DNA of 44,751 bases, from contig JAEPMY010000016.1 in NCBI GenBank assembly GCA_017643685.1, positions 1-44,751 on the forward strand. The letters run 5' to 3'. This document shows positions 36,831 to 44,751 of this stretch, piece after piece. Position 1 is the stretch's first letter. The number at the start of each line of letters is the position of its first letter. Position numbers and translations under genes: made by a program. This stretch comes from Sneathiella sp. (GTDB taxonomy: Bacteria; Pseudomonadota; Alphaproteobacteria; Sneathiellales; Sneathiellaceae). The notes under the pieces are model-generated. The model saw nothing but the letters and a program-made list of their open reading frames with translations, did not search any database and was not told the origin of the DNA.

Positions 36831-36856
36831 GGGGAACCCTCTTTATCTTTGAAACC

Positions 36857-38455
36857 TTAGTGACGGAAATGTCTCATGCCAGTCATCACCATTGCAAGGC
36901 CTGCTTCATCAGCGGCGGCAATTACCTCGTCATCACGCATGGAGCCACCCGGCTGGATAACGGCAGTCGCACCGGCTTCTGCAGCAGCCAGAAGACCGTC
37001 AGCAAACGGGAAGAAGGCGTCAGATGCGACAACAGAACCTTTAGCCCAAGCTTCAGTCTCACCCGCATTATGCGCAGCTTCCAGTGATTTGGATGCCGCA
37101 ATTTTTGAGCTGTCGACGCGGCTCATCTGACCGGCGCCAACACCAACTGTTGCGCCGTCCCGTACATAGACGATGGCGTTGGATTTGACGTGTTTGCCAA
37201 CTGTGAAGGCAAATTTCAGATCTGCCATTTCCTGCTCAGTTGGGGCGCGTTTTGTCACCACTTGCAGTTCTGGTCCTGCGGTCAGTGCATTATCGCGGCC
37301 TTGTACAAGATATCCACCGGCGAGAGATTTCACCAGACGGCCACCTGCTTTTGGATCTGGAAGACCCCCTGTCAGCAGCAGACGAAGGTTTTTCTTCGCT
37401 GCGATCAGTGCTTTTGCCTCATCAGATGCGTCGGGAGCGATGATCACTTCGGTGAAGATTTTGGTAATTTCCTCCGCTGTGGCGGCATCCAATGTCTGGT
37501 TCAGGGCAATGATGCCCCCAAATGCGGATGTGGTATCGCAAGCAAAGGCCCGACGGTAGGCGTCTGCCAGTGTATCGCCCATGGCAACACCGCATGGGTT
37601 CGCATGCTTGATGATCGCGCAGGCCGGGCCAGAAACCTCTGGGGCAAACTCAGCAACCAATTCAAACGCGGCGTCTGTGTCGTTATAATTGTTGTAAGAC
37701 AGCTCTTTACCCTGGATTTGAGTGGCCGTTGCAATACCGATGCGTTTTTCTGAATTGGCATAGAAAGCTGCAGATTGGTGTGGGTTTTCACCGTAGCGAA
37801 GCGTCTGTTGCAGCTCACCCGCCATGACCAGGCGATCTGGGAAGTCGTTCCCCAGTTGCTGTGCATACCAGTTAGAGATCGCAGCGTCATAGGCACCTGT
37901 GCGCGCATAAGCTTTTGCGGCGAGGCTCTTGCGAAGCTCAATGCTTGTCTTGCCGTTATTGCTTTTAAGCTCGGCAATTACTTTTTCATAGTCACTTGCA
38001 TCGGTGACCACATTAACGAAACCGTAGTTTTTCGCAGCAGAGCGGATCATCGCTGGCCCGCCGATATCAATATTTTCGATGCAGGTATGGAAATCGGCGC
38101 CTTTAGCAACGGTTTCTTCAAATGGATAGAGGTTTACGACCACCAAGTCGATGGCACCAATATTATGCTCATCCATTGCTGCGACATGATCGTTATTATC
38201 GCGAAGAGCCAAGATGCCGCCGTGGATCATTGGATGCAGGGTTTTAACGCGCCCATCCATCATTTCCGGAAATTTTGTGTGTTCGGCAACTTCTTTAACT
38301 GGAACACCTGCATCTGCAAGCATTTTAGCGCTGCCGCCGGTGGAGAGGATCTCGACACCAAGATCAGCAAGTGCCTGACCAAATTCGACAAGGCCAGTTT
38401 TATCAGAAACAGAAATGAGAGCTCGGGTAACAGGGTGTAAGTCGGTAGCAGACAT
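36857..38455 (-). CDS. purH: Bifunctional AICAR transformylase/IMP cyclohydrolase
   Basis: This 532-residue enzyme catalyses the last two steps of purine synthesis to IMP. The N-terminal cyclohydrolase domain starts [19 protein letters not shown] and contains [14 protein letters not shown]. The transformylase domain contains [13 protein letters not shown] and the metal- and substrate-binding stretch ([18 protein letters not shown]). The ATG at 38455 (MSATDLHPV) matches the family start; the earlier in-frame codon at 38530 adds unrelated sequence. It is a standard gene next to rpe and rsmB in many alphaproteobacteria. Confidence 0.97.
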   Translation of the reverse strand: MSATDLHPVTRALISVSDKTGLVEFGQALADLGVEILSTGGSAKMLADAGVPVKEVAEHTKFPEMMDGRVKTLHPMIHGGILALRDNNDHVAAMDEHNIGAIDLVVVNLYPFEETVAKGADFHTCIENIDIGGPAMIRSAAKNYGFVNVVTDASDYEKVIAELKSNNGKTSIELRKSLAAKAYARTGAYDAAISNWYAQQLGNDFPDRLVMAGELQQTLRYGENPHQSAAFYANSEKRIGIATATQIQGKELSYNNYNDTDAAFELVAEFAPEVSGPACAIIKHANPCGVAMGDTLADAYRRAFACDTTSAFGGIIALNQTLDAATAEEITKIFTEVIIAPDASDEAKALIAAKKNLRLLLTGGLPDPKAGGRLVKSLAGGYLVQGRDNALTAGPELQVVTKRAPTEQEMADLKFAFTVGKHVKSNAIVYVRDGATVGVGAGQMSRVDSSKIAASKSLEAAHNAGETEAWAKGSVVASDAFFPFADGLLAAAEAGATAVIQPGGSMRDDEVIAAADEAGLAMVMTGMRHFRH

Positions 38456-38709
38456 GTGGGCGGTCCGTTTTATGTTGGGAAACTGAACATTGCGGGCGCT
38501 ATAGCATGACAGGCGGGTTTTCGGAACCACCTAGGGACCATTTTCCCAAGAAAAATGCCAAAAAATAGCTCCCAGAAGTCATTCGCATGAAAAAAGTGCA
38601 AAAGCTGACAATTTAGACAGAAAAAAGAGGTGATCTGCGTCCCTTCGTTGACAAGAGAGAGGGTTTGGTTCTACCTATTCGCAACACTATTTTCTGATAT
38701 GGAATACCG

Positions 38710-40020
38710 ATGACGATGACCCTGCCATCCGCCCTTGATGCCGAGCAAAATGTCGACAAAAATATGAAGATTTCCGTCGTGGGACTGGGGTATGTGGGGT
38801 TGCCTCTCGCTGTGGCGTTGTCTCGTCAATTTAATGTAATCGGTTTTGATATCAGCAAAGACCGGGTGTCCGAGTTAGAGGCAGGTCACGATCGGACAAT
38901 GGAGATTGACCCACCGGTTTTGCGGGCCAGCACAGTGACATATACCACGGATATTGCCCAGACAGCCGAAGCCGATTTGCATATTGTGACCGTTCCAACT
39001 CCTGTGGATGAAGGCAATAAACCGGATCTGAAACCACTGGAATCTGCCTGTAAAGCGATTGCGCCGATCATGAAAAAAGGATCTATCGTGGTAGTGGAAA
39101 GCACGGTTTATCCGGGTGTGACCGAGGATGTGTGCGGACCAATTCTGGAGGCAGGTTCTGGGCTGGTTTGTGGTCAGGATTTTTATCTAGGCTATTCTCC
39201 TGAACGGATTAATCCGGGGGACCGGGTGCATACGGTTGATAAAATCATCAAGGTGATCGCCGGCCAAACTGAGCAGGTGGCGGATATCTTGGAAGTCGTT
39301 TATGGCGCCGCCACAACAGGTGGGACCTTCCGCGCACGGAATATCAAAACGGCTGAGGCTGCAAAAGTAATCGAAAATGCCCAGCGGGATATCAATATCG
39401 CTTTTATCAACGAGGCGACGATGATTTTCCAAAAACTGGGTATTTCCGCTTATGATGTGCTGGAGACAGCGGGGACAAAGTGGAACTTCCTCAATTTCAC
39501 ACCGGGCCTTGTCGGTGGTCATTGCATCGGGATTGATCCTTTCTATCTTGCTCACCGGGCAACCGAAGTCGGTCATGATCCAGACTTGATCCTGACAGGG
39601 CGCCGCATCAACGAATCCATGGCTGGTTTCATTGCGAATAGTGTTGGAAGCCGTATTCCAGCGGGATCAAAAATTTTGGTTTTGGGTCTGACGTTTAAAG
39701 AGAATGTGCCAGATCTTCGGAATACCAAAATCACTGAGATTGTCTCTGGTCTGCAAGAGCTTGGCCATAGTGTTGATGTCCATGATCCGTTGGCAGATAA
39801 AGCAGAAGCGCAGCAGTTTTTTGGTATCGATTTAATTGGCACGCTGGCCAATTTACAAGGGTATGACGCGATTGTGGGGGCTGTTGCCCATAGCGTTTAC
39901 AAAGAATTGTCGGATGTCGCGCTGGAAAGCATTATCAAGCCGGGTGGCCTGATTGCAGATGTGAAGGGTATCTGGCGCGGGCGGGAATTGTCTGAGGCAA
40001 CGAAACGCTGGCAGCTCTAG
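38710..40020 (+). CDS. Nucleotide-sugar dehydrogenase (TviB/WbpO-like)
   Basis: This 436-residue UDP-sugar 6-dehydrogenase has an N-terminal Rossmann motif (VVGLGYVGLPLAVAL, about 23-37), PTPVDEG, STVYPGVTE, GYSPERINPGD and the catalytic Cys in GGHCIGIDPFYL (about 272-283). Relatives oxidise UDP-GlcNAc or UDP-GalNAc to uronic acids for capsule or Vi-type polysaccharides. The exact sugar is not decidable. The first 18 residues are an extra lead. The gene lies on the opposite strand to purH and the heparinase gene and interrupts an otherwise common gene cluster. Confidence 0.93.
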   Translation: MTMTLPSALDAEQNVDKNMKISVVGLGYVGLPLAVALSRQFNVIGFDISKDRVSELEAGHDRTMEIDPPVLRASTVTYTTDIAQTAEADLHIVTVPTPVDEGNKPDLKPLESACKAIAPIMKKGSIVVVESTVYPGVTEDVCGPILEAGSGLVCGQDFYLGYSPERINPGDRVHTVDKIIKVIAGQTEQVADILEVVYGAATTGGTFRARNIKTAEAAKVIENAQRDINIAFINEATMIFQKLGISAYDVLETAGTKWNFLNFTPGLVGGHCIGIDPFYLAHRATEVGHDPDLILTGRRINESMAGFIANSVGSRIPAGSKILVLGLTFKENVPDLRNTKITEIVSGLQELGHSVDVHDPLADKAEAQQFFGIDLIGTLANLQGYDAIVGAVAHSVYKELSDVALESIIKPGGLIADVKGIWRGRELSEATKRWQL

Positions 40021-40023
40021 ACT

Positions 40024-41679
40024 TTAAGCTTCTTCTTTTTTGCCCATCTGGTGAAAGGCCCATTTGATACTAAGCTCATCCGGGCCGTGGATTTGACCAC
40101 GCAGGACAATTTGCTGGCTTTTCCGTGCTTCTCCCGGTTGGCTGCAATAGATGCTTTCTTCCAGTTTCAGTTCTGACAGGCTGGAGATAAATTGCCATCC
40201 AATCCCCTCTGGTGTCATCAGAAGAAGTTGGCGTCCATTCATGGCTCGGGAGAGACTTAAATCCGGGTGCAGATGGAAACGCACAATAAATTCGTGGCTC
40301 TTATCGGCGTCACTGAGCACCTTTACTGTATCTTCACCTCGTAAACTGGTTCCACTTTCATCCATGAAGAGACGACGGGTGTGAGCCAAGCTCGCTGACT
40401 TTTCATATCCTCGATTTGTAAAATCAATCCAGATATTTCCGCCATCTTCCAAGACATTAATGTCAGGATCTTCAGTTCCCATCTGTTTTTCGAGGGGTTT
40501 GAACTCGGCGTTGGTTTCCTGATAGCTGAGGGTTGAATGGGCGGCCGTTGCCGCTAGCGCTTTAGCCCAAGGCGAGCTTATGTCAGGATGAGCGCCGCAA
40601 TTGACCACAATACGGTCGCGGCCATGGCTAAACTCAATGGCCCCGGCTCCGTGATAGCGATGCCCCTTAGGGCGACCGCCTTGTCCCGTTTCCATAATGA
40701 CTAGCGATCTGCCAACACGCACCCGTTCAAATCCGCCATGTGGTAAGTGTAGCGGGGGACGTCCCATCGCTTCGCTCAGCGCCAGAATATGATCAGCCGT
40801 CCCTTCATTTTCGCTTAAGCTACCATCAAATAACGCCATTTTGCCGTCGCCATGCTGGAAAAAGCGGACAGCAGGTGCAAGGCGATCGATTGCCCGTATG
40901 AGATTTTCTGGTAGTGGCTTTTCAAGGCGGCGCAATGTTTCCCGAAGATTGATCAGATCTGTTAGAGCGTTCAAGTGTTGATCGGGCGCGCGGCTGACAT
41001 GGCAGCCGTCTGGCAGAATGACTTTATCTATTTCTTCCAGTAAGCGGGCCTTAAATTTGCTGGCATCCCCTTGGCTATCTTTGAAACAGGCTGACCCAGT
41101 ATAGAGCGCAAGAAAAGGCAGGAATAAGTCATCGCCTTTTGCAAAATACCGGCAATAACGCTTCAAATGTTGCATTTGTCGGCGAATAGAGCGGATAAAC
41201 TTGTAATTGAAGTCGCCATCATTACTGGTCAGCAGAAACTCACTTTGTTGCATCCAGCTGAGTAACCGGCGCGCCAGTATATCTGCATCCCAAATATGGG
41301 GGTGATATTCGTCGAAACGGGCAATCCAGTTTGTAATCAGGGAACGCGCATGACGTTTCGCACTATCACTTCCATTGGCCGCAAAATCTTTGAGCCAGCC
41401 AAATTTATGAAGTTCCTGATGCCAGTATAAAGGCATCTTTTTCGCAAACCACGGCTCTTCACTGCCAAGACGCGCGTCAAGACCTTCTAGCAGGAAATTA
41501 CCATGAAACAGGCGATCCGCCCGCTCTGCGTCCCCAGGAATAATATCAACCGGGGTAAAGAGAAGGCGTTTTGGAATGCGACCTTTGAGGGAGCTTTTGT
41601 AGAGGGAGGACGAAAAGAAAAGATCGACCGCCGACTTCCGGGCAGGAAGAACATTAAAACCGGATTGCTTAATGCCCAT
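40024..41679 (-). CDS. Heparinase II/III family protein
   Basis: This 551-residue protein has an N-terminal helical barrel-like region (about 30-330) and a C-terminal beta-sheet domain of the Heparinase II/III type (HYHGAGAIEFSHGRDRIVVNCG and following). Family enzymes are polysaccharide lyases. This branch, found between purH and rpe in alphaproteobacteria, has no demonstrated substrate. GAGGGGG lies in front of the ATG. It is co-directional with rpe and rsmB. Confidence 0.88.
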   Translation of the reverse strand: MGIKQSGFNVLPARKSAVDLFFSSSLYKSSLKGRIPKRLLFTPVDIIPGDAERADRLFHGNFLLEGLDARLGSEEPWFAKKMPLYWHQELHKFGWLKDFAANGSDSAKRHARSLITNWIARFDEYHPHIWDADILARRLLSWMQQSEFLLTSNDGDFNYKFIRSIRRQMQHLKRYCRYFAKGDDLFLPFLALYTGSACFKDSQGDASKFKARLLEEIDKVILPDGCHVSRAPDQHLNALTDLINLRETLRRLEKPLPENLIRAIDRLAPAVRFFQHGDGKMALFDGSLSENEGTADHILALSEAMGRPPLHLPHGGFERVRVGRSLVIMETGQGGRPKGHRYHGAGAIEFSHGRDRIVVNCGAHPDISSPWAKALAATAAHSTLSYQETNAEFKPLEKQMGTEDPDINVLEDGGNIWIDFTNRGYEKSASLAHTRRLFMDESGTSLRGEDTVKVLSDADKSHEFIVRFHLHPDLSLSRAMNGRQLLLMTPEGIGWQFISSLSELKLEESIYCSQPGEARKSQQIVLRGQIHGPDELSIKWAFHQMGKKEEA

Positions 41680-41695
41680 GGCCCCCTCTTAAAAA

Positions 41696-42358
41696 CTATC
41701 GACCTAAAATGGCGTTAATATTCGCCGCATACTGGTCCGGCTCACCTTTGAAGGCGGCAGACCCTGCAACCAGCAAATCAGCACCCGCTTCGATGACCTG
41801 TGGTGCGGTCTCGGCTGTGATGCCACCGTCTACTTCCAGATAAATATCGCGGCCTGTTTTATCAATCATTTCCCGAAGGGTGCGGATTTTATCCAGCTGG
41901 GATGGGATGAATTTCTGGCCGCCGAAACCTGGATTAACGCTCATCACCAAAATGAGGTCCACCACATCCATGACATGTTCAAGGGTAGAGGCCGGTGTTG
42001 ACGGGTTCAAAGAAACACCTGCTTTAATCCCGTGGGATTTGATCAGCTGCAAGGTTCTGTGCAGATGTGGACCCGCTTCCTGATGAACGGTAATGATATC
42101 TGCACCTGCATCAACGAAATCGGCAATATAGAGATCAACTGGTGAAATCATCAAATGCACATCAAATGGTTTTTCAGTGCATTTACGAACGGCTTTGGTC
42201 ACAGAAGGGCCAAAGCTGATATTCGGAACAAAATGCCCATCCATAATATCCACATGAATGAAATCGGCACCGGCTTTGTCGATGGCGGCAACTTCCTCGC
42301 CTAGCTTGGAAAAATCGGCGGCAAGGATCGATGGGGAAATCTGTACGGGTTTCTGCAT
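41696..42358 (-). CDS. rpe: Ribulose-phosphate 3-epimerase
   Basis: This 220-residue TIM-barrel enzyme interconverts ribulose 5-phosphate and xylulose 5-phosphate in the pentose phosphate pathway. Clear marks are [54 protein letters not shown] and EVDGGI. AAGGAAG lies in front of the ATG. It is in line with rsmB and the heparinase gene. Confidence 0.97.
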   Translation of the reverse strand: MQKPVQISPSILAADFSKLGEEVAAIDKAGADFIHVDIMDGHFVPNISFGPSVTKAVRKCTEKPFDVHLMISPVDLYIADFVDAGADIITVHQEAGPHLHRTLQLIKSHGIKAGVSLNPSTPASTLEHVMDVVDLILVMSVNPGFGGQKFIPSQLDKIRTLREMIDKTGRDIYLEVDGGITAETAPQVIEAGADLLVAGSAAFKGEPDQYAANINAILGR

Positions 42359-42411
42359 TGTCTTCCTTAGGCACCGGATACGTTAAAGGGCCGATGCCAT
42401 CTTCCTCTATT

Positions 42412-43710
42412 TTAGCTCTGTTTTACAAGTCTCGCGGCAAAAAATCCATCCATGCCACGGGCTTTTGGAATTTCATGGGTCCCATAATGGCAAGGAAAGG
42501 CTCGTAAATAGCCCTTCTCACTAACCACTTCGGTCAGTTCAGGTAACTCTTCCGGTTGCACCGGTGAAAGGGTGATGTCAGAACGGGCAGCAAGCAAGTT
42601 CTCAATCTGCTGTTCTCCCTCCTCCGGTTGAAGAGAGCATGTGCTATAAATCAGCGTGCCGCCGGGGGCCAGTTGATCAACGGCTGCATGCAGCAGCCGG
42701 GTTTGCAATCCGACCAGCTTATCAACATCTTCTTGGGTTTTAAGCCATGCGACATCAGGATGGCGGCGCAGTGTTCCTGTACTGGAACAAGGGGCATCCA
42801 GCAAAATGGCATCAAATGGGGTTGCAGGCGCGAAACCAACGGCATCGGCTGCTTTCACCTCAACCTTAAGGCCAAGGCGATCCATATTTTCTTCCAACCT
42901 TTTCAGGCGTTGCGCCGAGCGGTCAAGCGCGGTGACTTCTGCCCCTTTGAGGGCCAACTGGATTGTTTTGCCGCCCGGGGCCGCGCATAGATCAAGAACG
43001 CGTTTGCCTGTCAGGTCACCGAATAATTTGGCGGGTAGGCTGGCTGCGAAATCCTGTACCCACCATTCACCGTCTTCATATCCTGCAAGCTCTGGCACAT
43101 TTGCACCGTCAACGAGACGAAGATGGCCAGTTGGTAGCAAAATAGCGCCGAGTTTCTCTGCCCAGCCCTCTGGGTCAGATTTCACGTTAATATCAAGCGG
43201 AGCTTCAAAAAGCCCTGCTTTGGCAATTTTAGTAGCCGTTTCCTTGCCGTAAGCCTCGCTCCAGCTTTTATAGAGCCATTCTGGTGTGTTGGTCCGCCCC
43301 TTATTCATCCGCTTAAGAAGCTTTTCACCCTGACGATCAGCGCGGCGCAGGAGTGCGTTCACCAGCCCCCGAAATTTGCTGTTTGCTGGGATCAGTTCCA
43401 CGGTTTCGTGAACCGCGCCATGGTTTGCAACTTCCATAAACAGAACCTGAGCCAGCCCAATGCGAAGGGCACCGCGCACATTCTTGGCGGCCTTTGGAAG
43501 GGGGCGGTCCAGCATTTGGTCAATCAAGGCATCAATGATCCCTAGATTGCGAAGCGTCGTAGAGGTAATAGCCCGGGCAAGCGAGCGATCCAGCGGCTTG
43601 AGATTTTTTAGGCCTTCTGGCAGGACATCTTCCAGAAGCTGGTTTTTCTCCAGCACGCGGGAGAGCATAAGGGCAGCACGGCTGCGTGGGTTTGGGCTTT
43701 GTGTGTTCAT
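42412..43710 (-). CDS. rsmB: 16S rRNA (cytosine-C5)-methyltransferase
   Basis: This 432-residue enzyme methylates C967 of 16S rRNA (E. coli numbering). It has an N-terminal NusB-like RNA-binding domain (about 1-130) and a SAM-dependent methyltransferase domain. The motifs are LDLCAAPGGKTIQLA, the catalytic DAPCSSTGTLRRHPD and YSTCSLQPEEGEQQ. The ATG at 43710 is preferred over the TTG at 43728. It is upstream of rpe and probably in one operon with it. Confidence 0.95.
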   Translation of the reverse strand: MNTQSPNPRSRAALMLSRVLEKNQLLEDVLPEGLKNLKPLDRSLARAITSTTLRNLGIIDALIDQMLDRPLPKAAKNVRGALRIGLAQVLFMEVANHGAVHETVELIPANSKFRGLVNALLRRADRQGEKLLKRMNKGRTNTPEWLYKSWSEAYGKETATKIAKAGLFEAPLDINVKSDPEGWAEKLGAILLPTGHLRLVDGANVPELAGYEDGEWWVQDFAASLPAKLFGDLTGKRVLDLCAAPGGKTIQLALKGAEVTALDRSAQRLKRLEENMDRLGLKVEVKAADAVGFAPATPFDAILLDAPCSSTGTLRRHPDVAWLKTQEDVDKLVGLQTRLLHAAVDQLAPGGTLIYSTCSLQPEEGEQQIENLLAARSDITLSPVQPEELPELTEVVSEKGYLRAFPCHYGTHEIPKARGMDGFFAARLVKQS

Positions 43711-43803
43711 CGTCGCTATGTAGGCCAAAAACCCTGCGGGGTCTATAGCGCGAATGCGTTAATCGTGATAGACAAACAGAAATTATGTAAATGGTAGCAC
43801 ATC

Positions 43804-43989
43804 ATGACCGAAAAACCTGAAAAAGACACGGAATTGGATCAAAAGCAGGTGGAAAATACGCCTGAAGATAAAGATGCGAATCCTGCCCACAAGCTGAAAC
43901 AGGCTGATGGTGAAATTGGCGGTCCAAGCGGATTGGAGCCAACCCGCTATGGTGATTGGGAGCGCAAAGGGATTATTAGCGACTTTTAG
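43804..43989 (+). CDS. DUF1674/SDHAF4-family small protein
   Basis: This 61-residue protein has an acidic, flexible N-terminal half and the family mark [19 protein letters not shown] at its C-terminus. Its eukaryotic relative SDHAF4 assists succinate dehydrogenase flavoprotein assembly. A similar role here is inference. It overlaps the convergent EamA gene by a few bases and is divergent from rsmB. Confidence 0.9.
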   Translation: MTEKPEKDTELDQKQVENTPEDKDANPAHKLKQADGEIGGPSGLEPTRYGDWERKGIISDF

Positions 43990-44751
43990 GCGCTCTTTTT
44001 ACCCCGTTCTGCAAGCCAGATACCGCCAAGCACGAAGGCCAGCGCAGCCCCGTGATATAGCTCAAACGGTTCTGACAGAAACAGGACCGCCATACAGGCC
44101 GCAAAAATCGGCACCAGATTGACAAAAATGCCCGCCCGGCCGGGACCAATAAGGGTAACGCCTGTAATAAAGGTGAGCTGCGCAATAAAGGATGGTAAGA
44201 ACGCAATGGCTGCGATCAAGATCCAACCTTTGGTCGTTGGAAACTGCATTTGCCCTGAATATGCTTCATACGCGACCAACGGCATACACGTAATAAACGC
44301 TGCAATTGCCATGATGGCAAAGAAGGACAGTGCGGATACGTCTGGTTTGAATTTCAGGGCCACCGTATAGAAACCATAAACAATAGCGGCGATCAGGATC
44401 AGGATATCTCCATCATTGAAAGCAAGCGTTTTCAGGGTTTTAAAGCTGCCGGCAGAGGTAACCACCACCACTCCGATGATGGTCACCAGAACACCACAAA
44501 TTTGTTGAATGGTCACCGGTGTTTTAAATACCAGAAATGATCCCAAAAACACGATGATAGGCATAGCGCCTTGAATAATGCCGATATTCACCGCCGTTGT
44601 ACTGTGGGCGGCGATGTAGAACATGGCGTTAAAACCGGTAAATCCGCAAGCCCCCATAATCATGAAATAGCCAAGGCGGGGTTTCAGCTTCGGCCAGTCT
44701 CGAACCAGATCTTTTCGGGCAATAATTGCCAGCAAAACCAGTACAAATGTC
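43986..44751 (-). CDS. EamA/DMT-family transporter, N-terminus outside the window
   Basis: This drug/metabolite transporter is cut by the window edge. About 255 residues are visible, with around eight to nine helices and the two EamA repeat ends ([40 protein letters not shown]). The frame stays open to the last base. The substrate is unknown. Confidence 0.9.
   Translation of the reverse strand, partial: TFVLVLLAIIARKDLVRDWPKLKPRLGYFMIMGACGFTGFNAMFYIAAHSTTAVNIGIIQGAMPIIVFLGSFLVFKTPVTIQQICGVLVTIIGVVVVTSAGSFKTLKTLAFNDGDILILIAAIVYGFYTVALKFKPDVSALSFFAIMAIAAFITCMPLVAYEAYSGQMQFPTTKGWILIAAIAFLPSFIAQLTFITGVTLIGPGRAGIFVNLVPIFAACMAVLFLSEPFELYHGAALAFVLGGIWLAERGKKSA

Noticed and set aside
1-44751. tRNA genes, rRNA genes or CRISPR arrays
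   Set aside because: No cloverleaf-like ends, rRNA-like stretches or regularly spaced direct repeats were seen on either strand. A covariance-model scan would be needed to rule out divergent tRNAs.

Overview
The window looks like the chromosome of a Gram-negative, probably marine, alphaproteobacterium. The evidence is the roughly 1,600-residue NAD-dependent glutamate dehydrogenase, the linked DUF1674, rsmB, rpe, heparinase and purH genes, and an OmpW-type porin. These features recall Rhodospirillales or Sneathiella-like lineages. The genus is inference. No rRNA, tRNA or CRISPR array is visible.

There are two parts. Bases 1 to about 22,398 are AT-rich and form an accessory island. From about 22,399 to the end the sequence is richer in GC and is ordinary chromosome. 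The right junction is sharp: the chromosomal side starts inside a ytoQ-type gene, which has lost its start codon and about its first dozen codons. The left end of the island is not clearly visible and probably lies outside the window.

The island has three blocks. (1) At 0.1-6.2 kb on the + strand is a mobility module. It holds a large tyrosine recombinase with a C-terminal cysteine cluster, two small HTH/coiled-coil proteins, a RecD2-like helicase chained by overlapping stops and starts, and a small basic protein. (2) At 6.5-9.4 kb on + lie a frameshifted UPF0718 permease, a Tat-type multicopper oxidase and a c-type cytochrome. (3) At 9.5-21.0 kb on - is a copper-handling locus. It encodes a cupredoxin, a CopA-type oxidase with Met-rich repeats, CopB, a PCuAC-like protein, a DUF2933 protein, an ICMT-like membrane protein, an APC permease, a CopA-type P1B ATPase, an ABC membrane domain with no ATPase, an EamA transporter and a DUF5676 protein. 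The likely scheme is that the ATPase pumps Cu(I) to the periplasm, the oxidases convert it to Cu(II), and the cupredoxin and CopB buffer or bind it. No recognisable copper-responsive regulator is present. An orphan MbcA/ParS-like gene and a cluster of TTTGTA-type inverted repeats lie between the copper genes and the right junction.

The chromosomal part carries a DNA alkylation repair protein, OmpW, an M20 amidohydrolase, a large hybrid histidine kinase, a small unknown protein, the NAD-glutamate dehydrogenase, a UMF1-type MFS transporter, a YbjQ-family protein, PurH, a nucleotide-sugar dehydrogenase, a heparinase II/III-like protein, Rpe, RsmB, a DUF1674 protein and a partial EamA transporter.

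The most unusual parts are the recombinase-led cassette, its apparent lack of a normal start codon, the interrupted ytoQ gene, and the ordered inverted repeats beside that junction.
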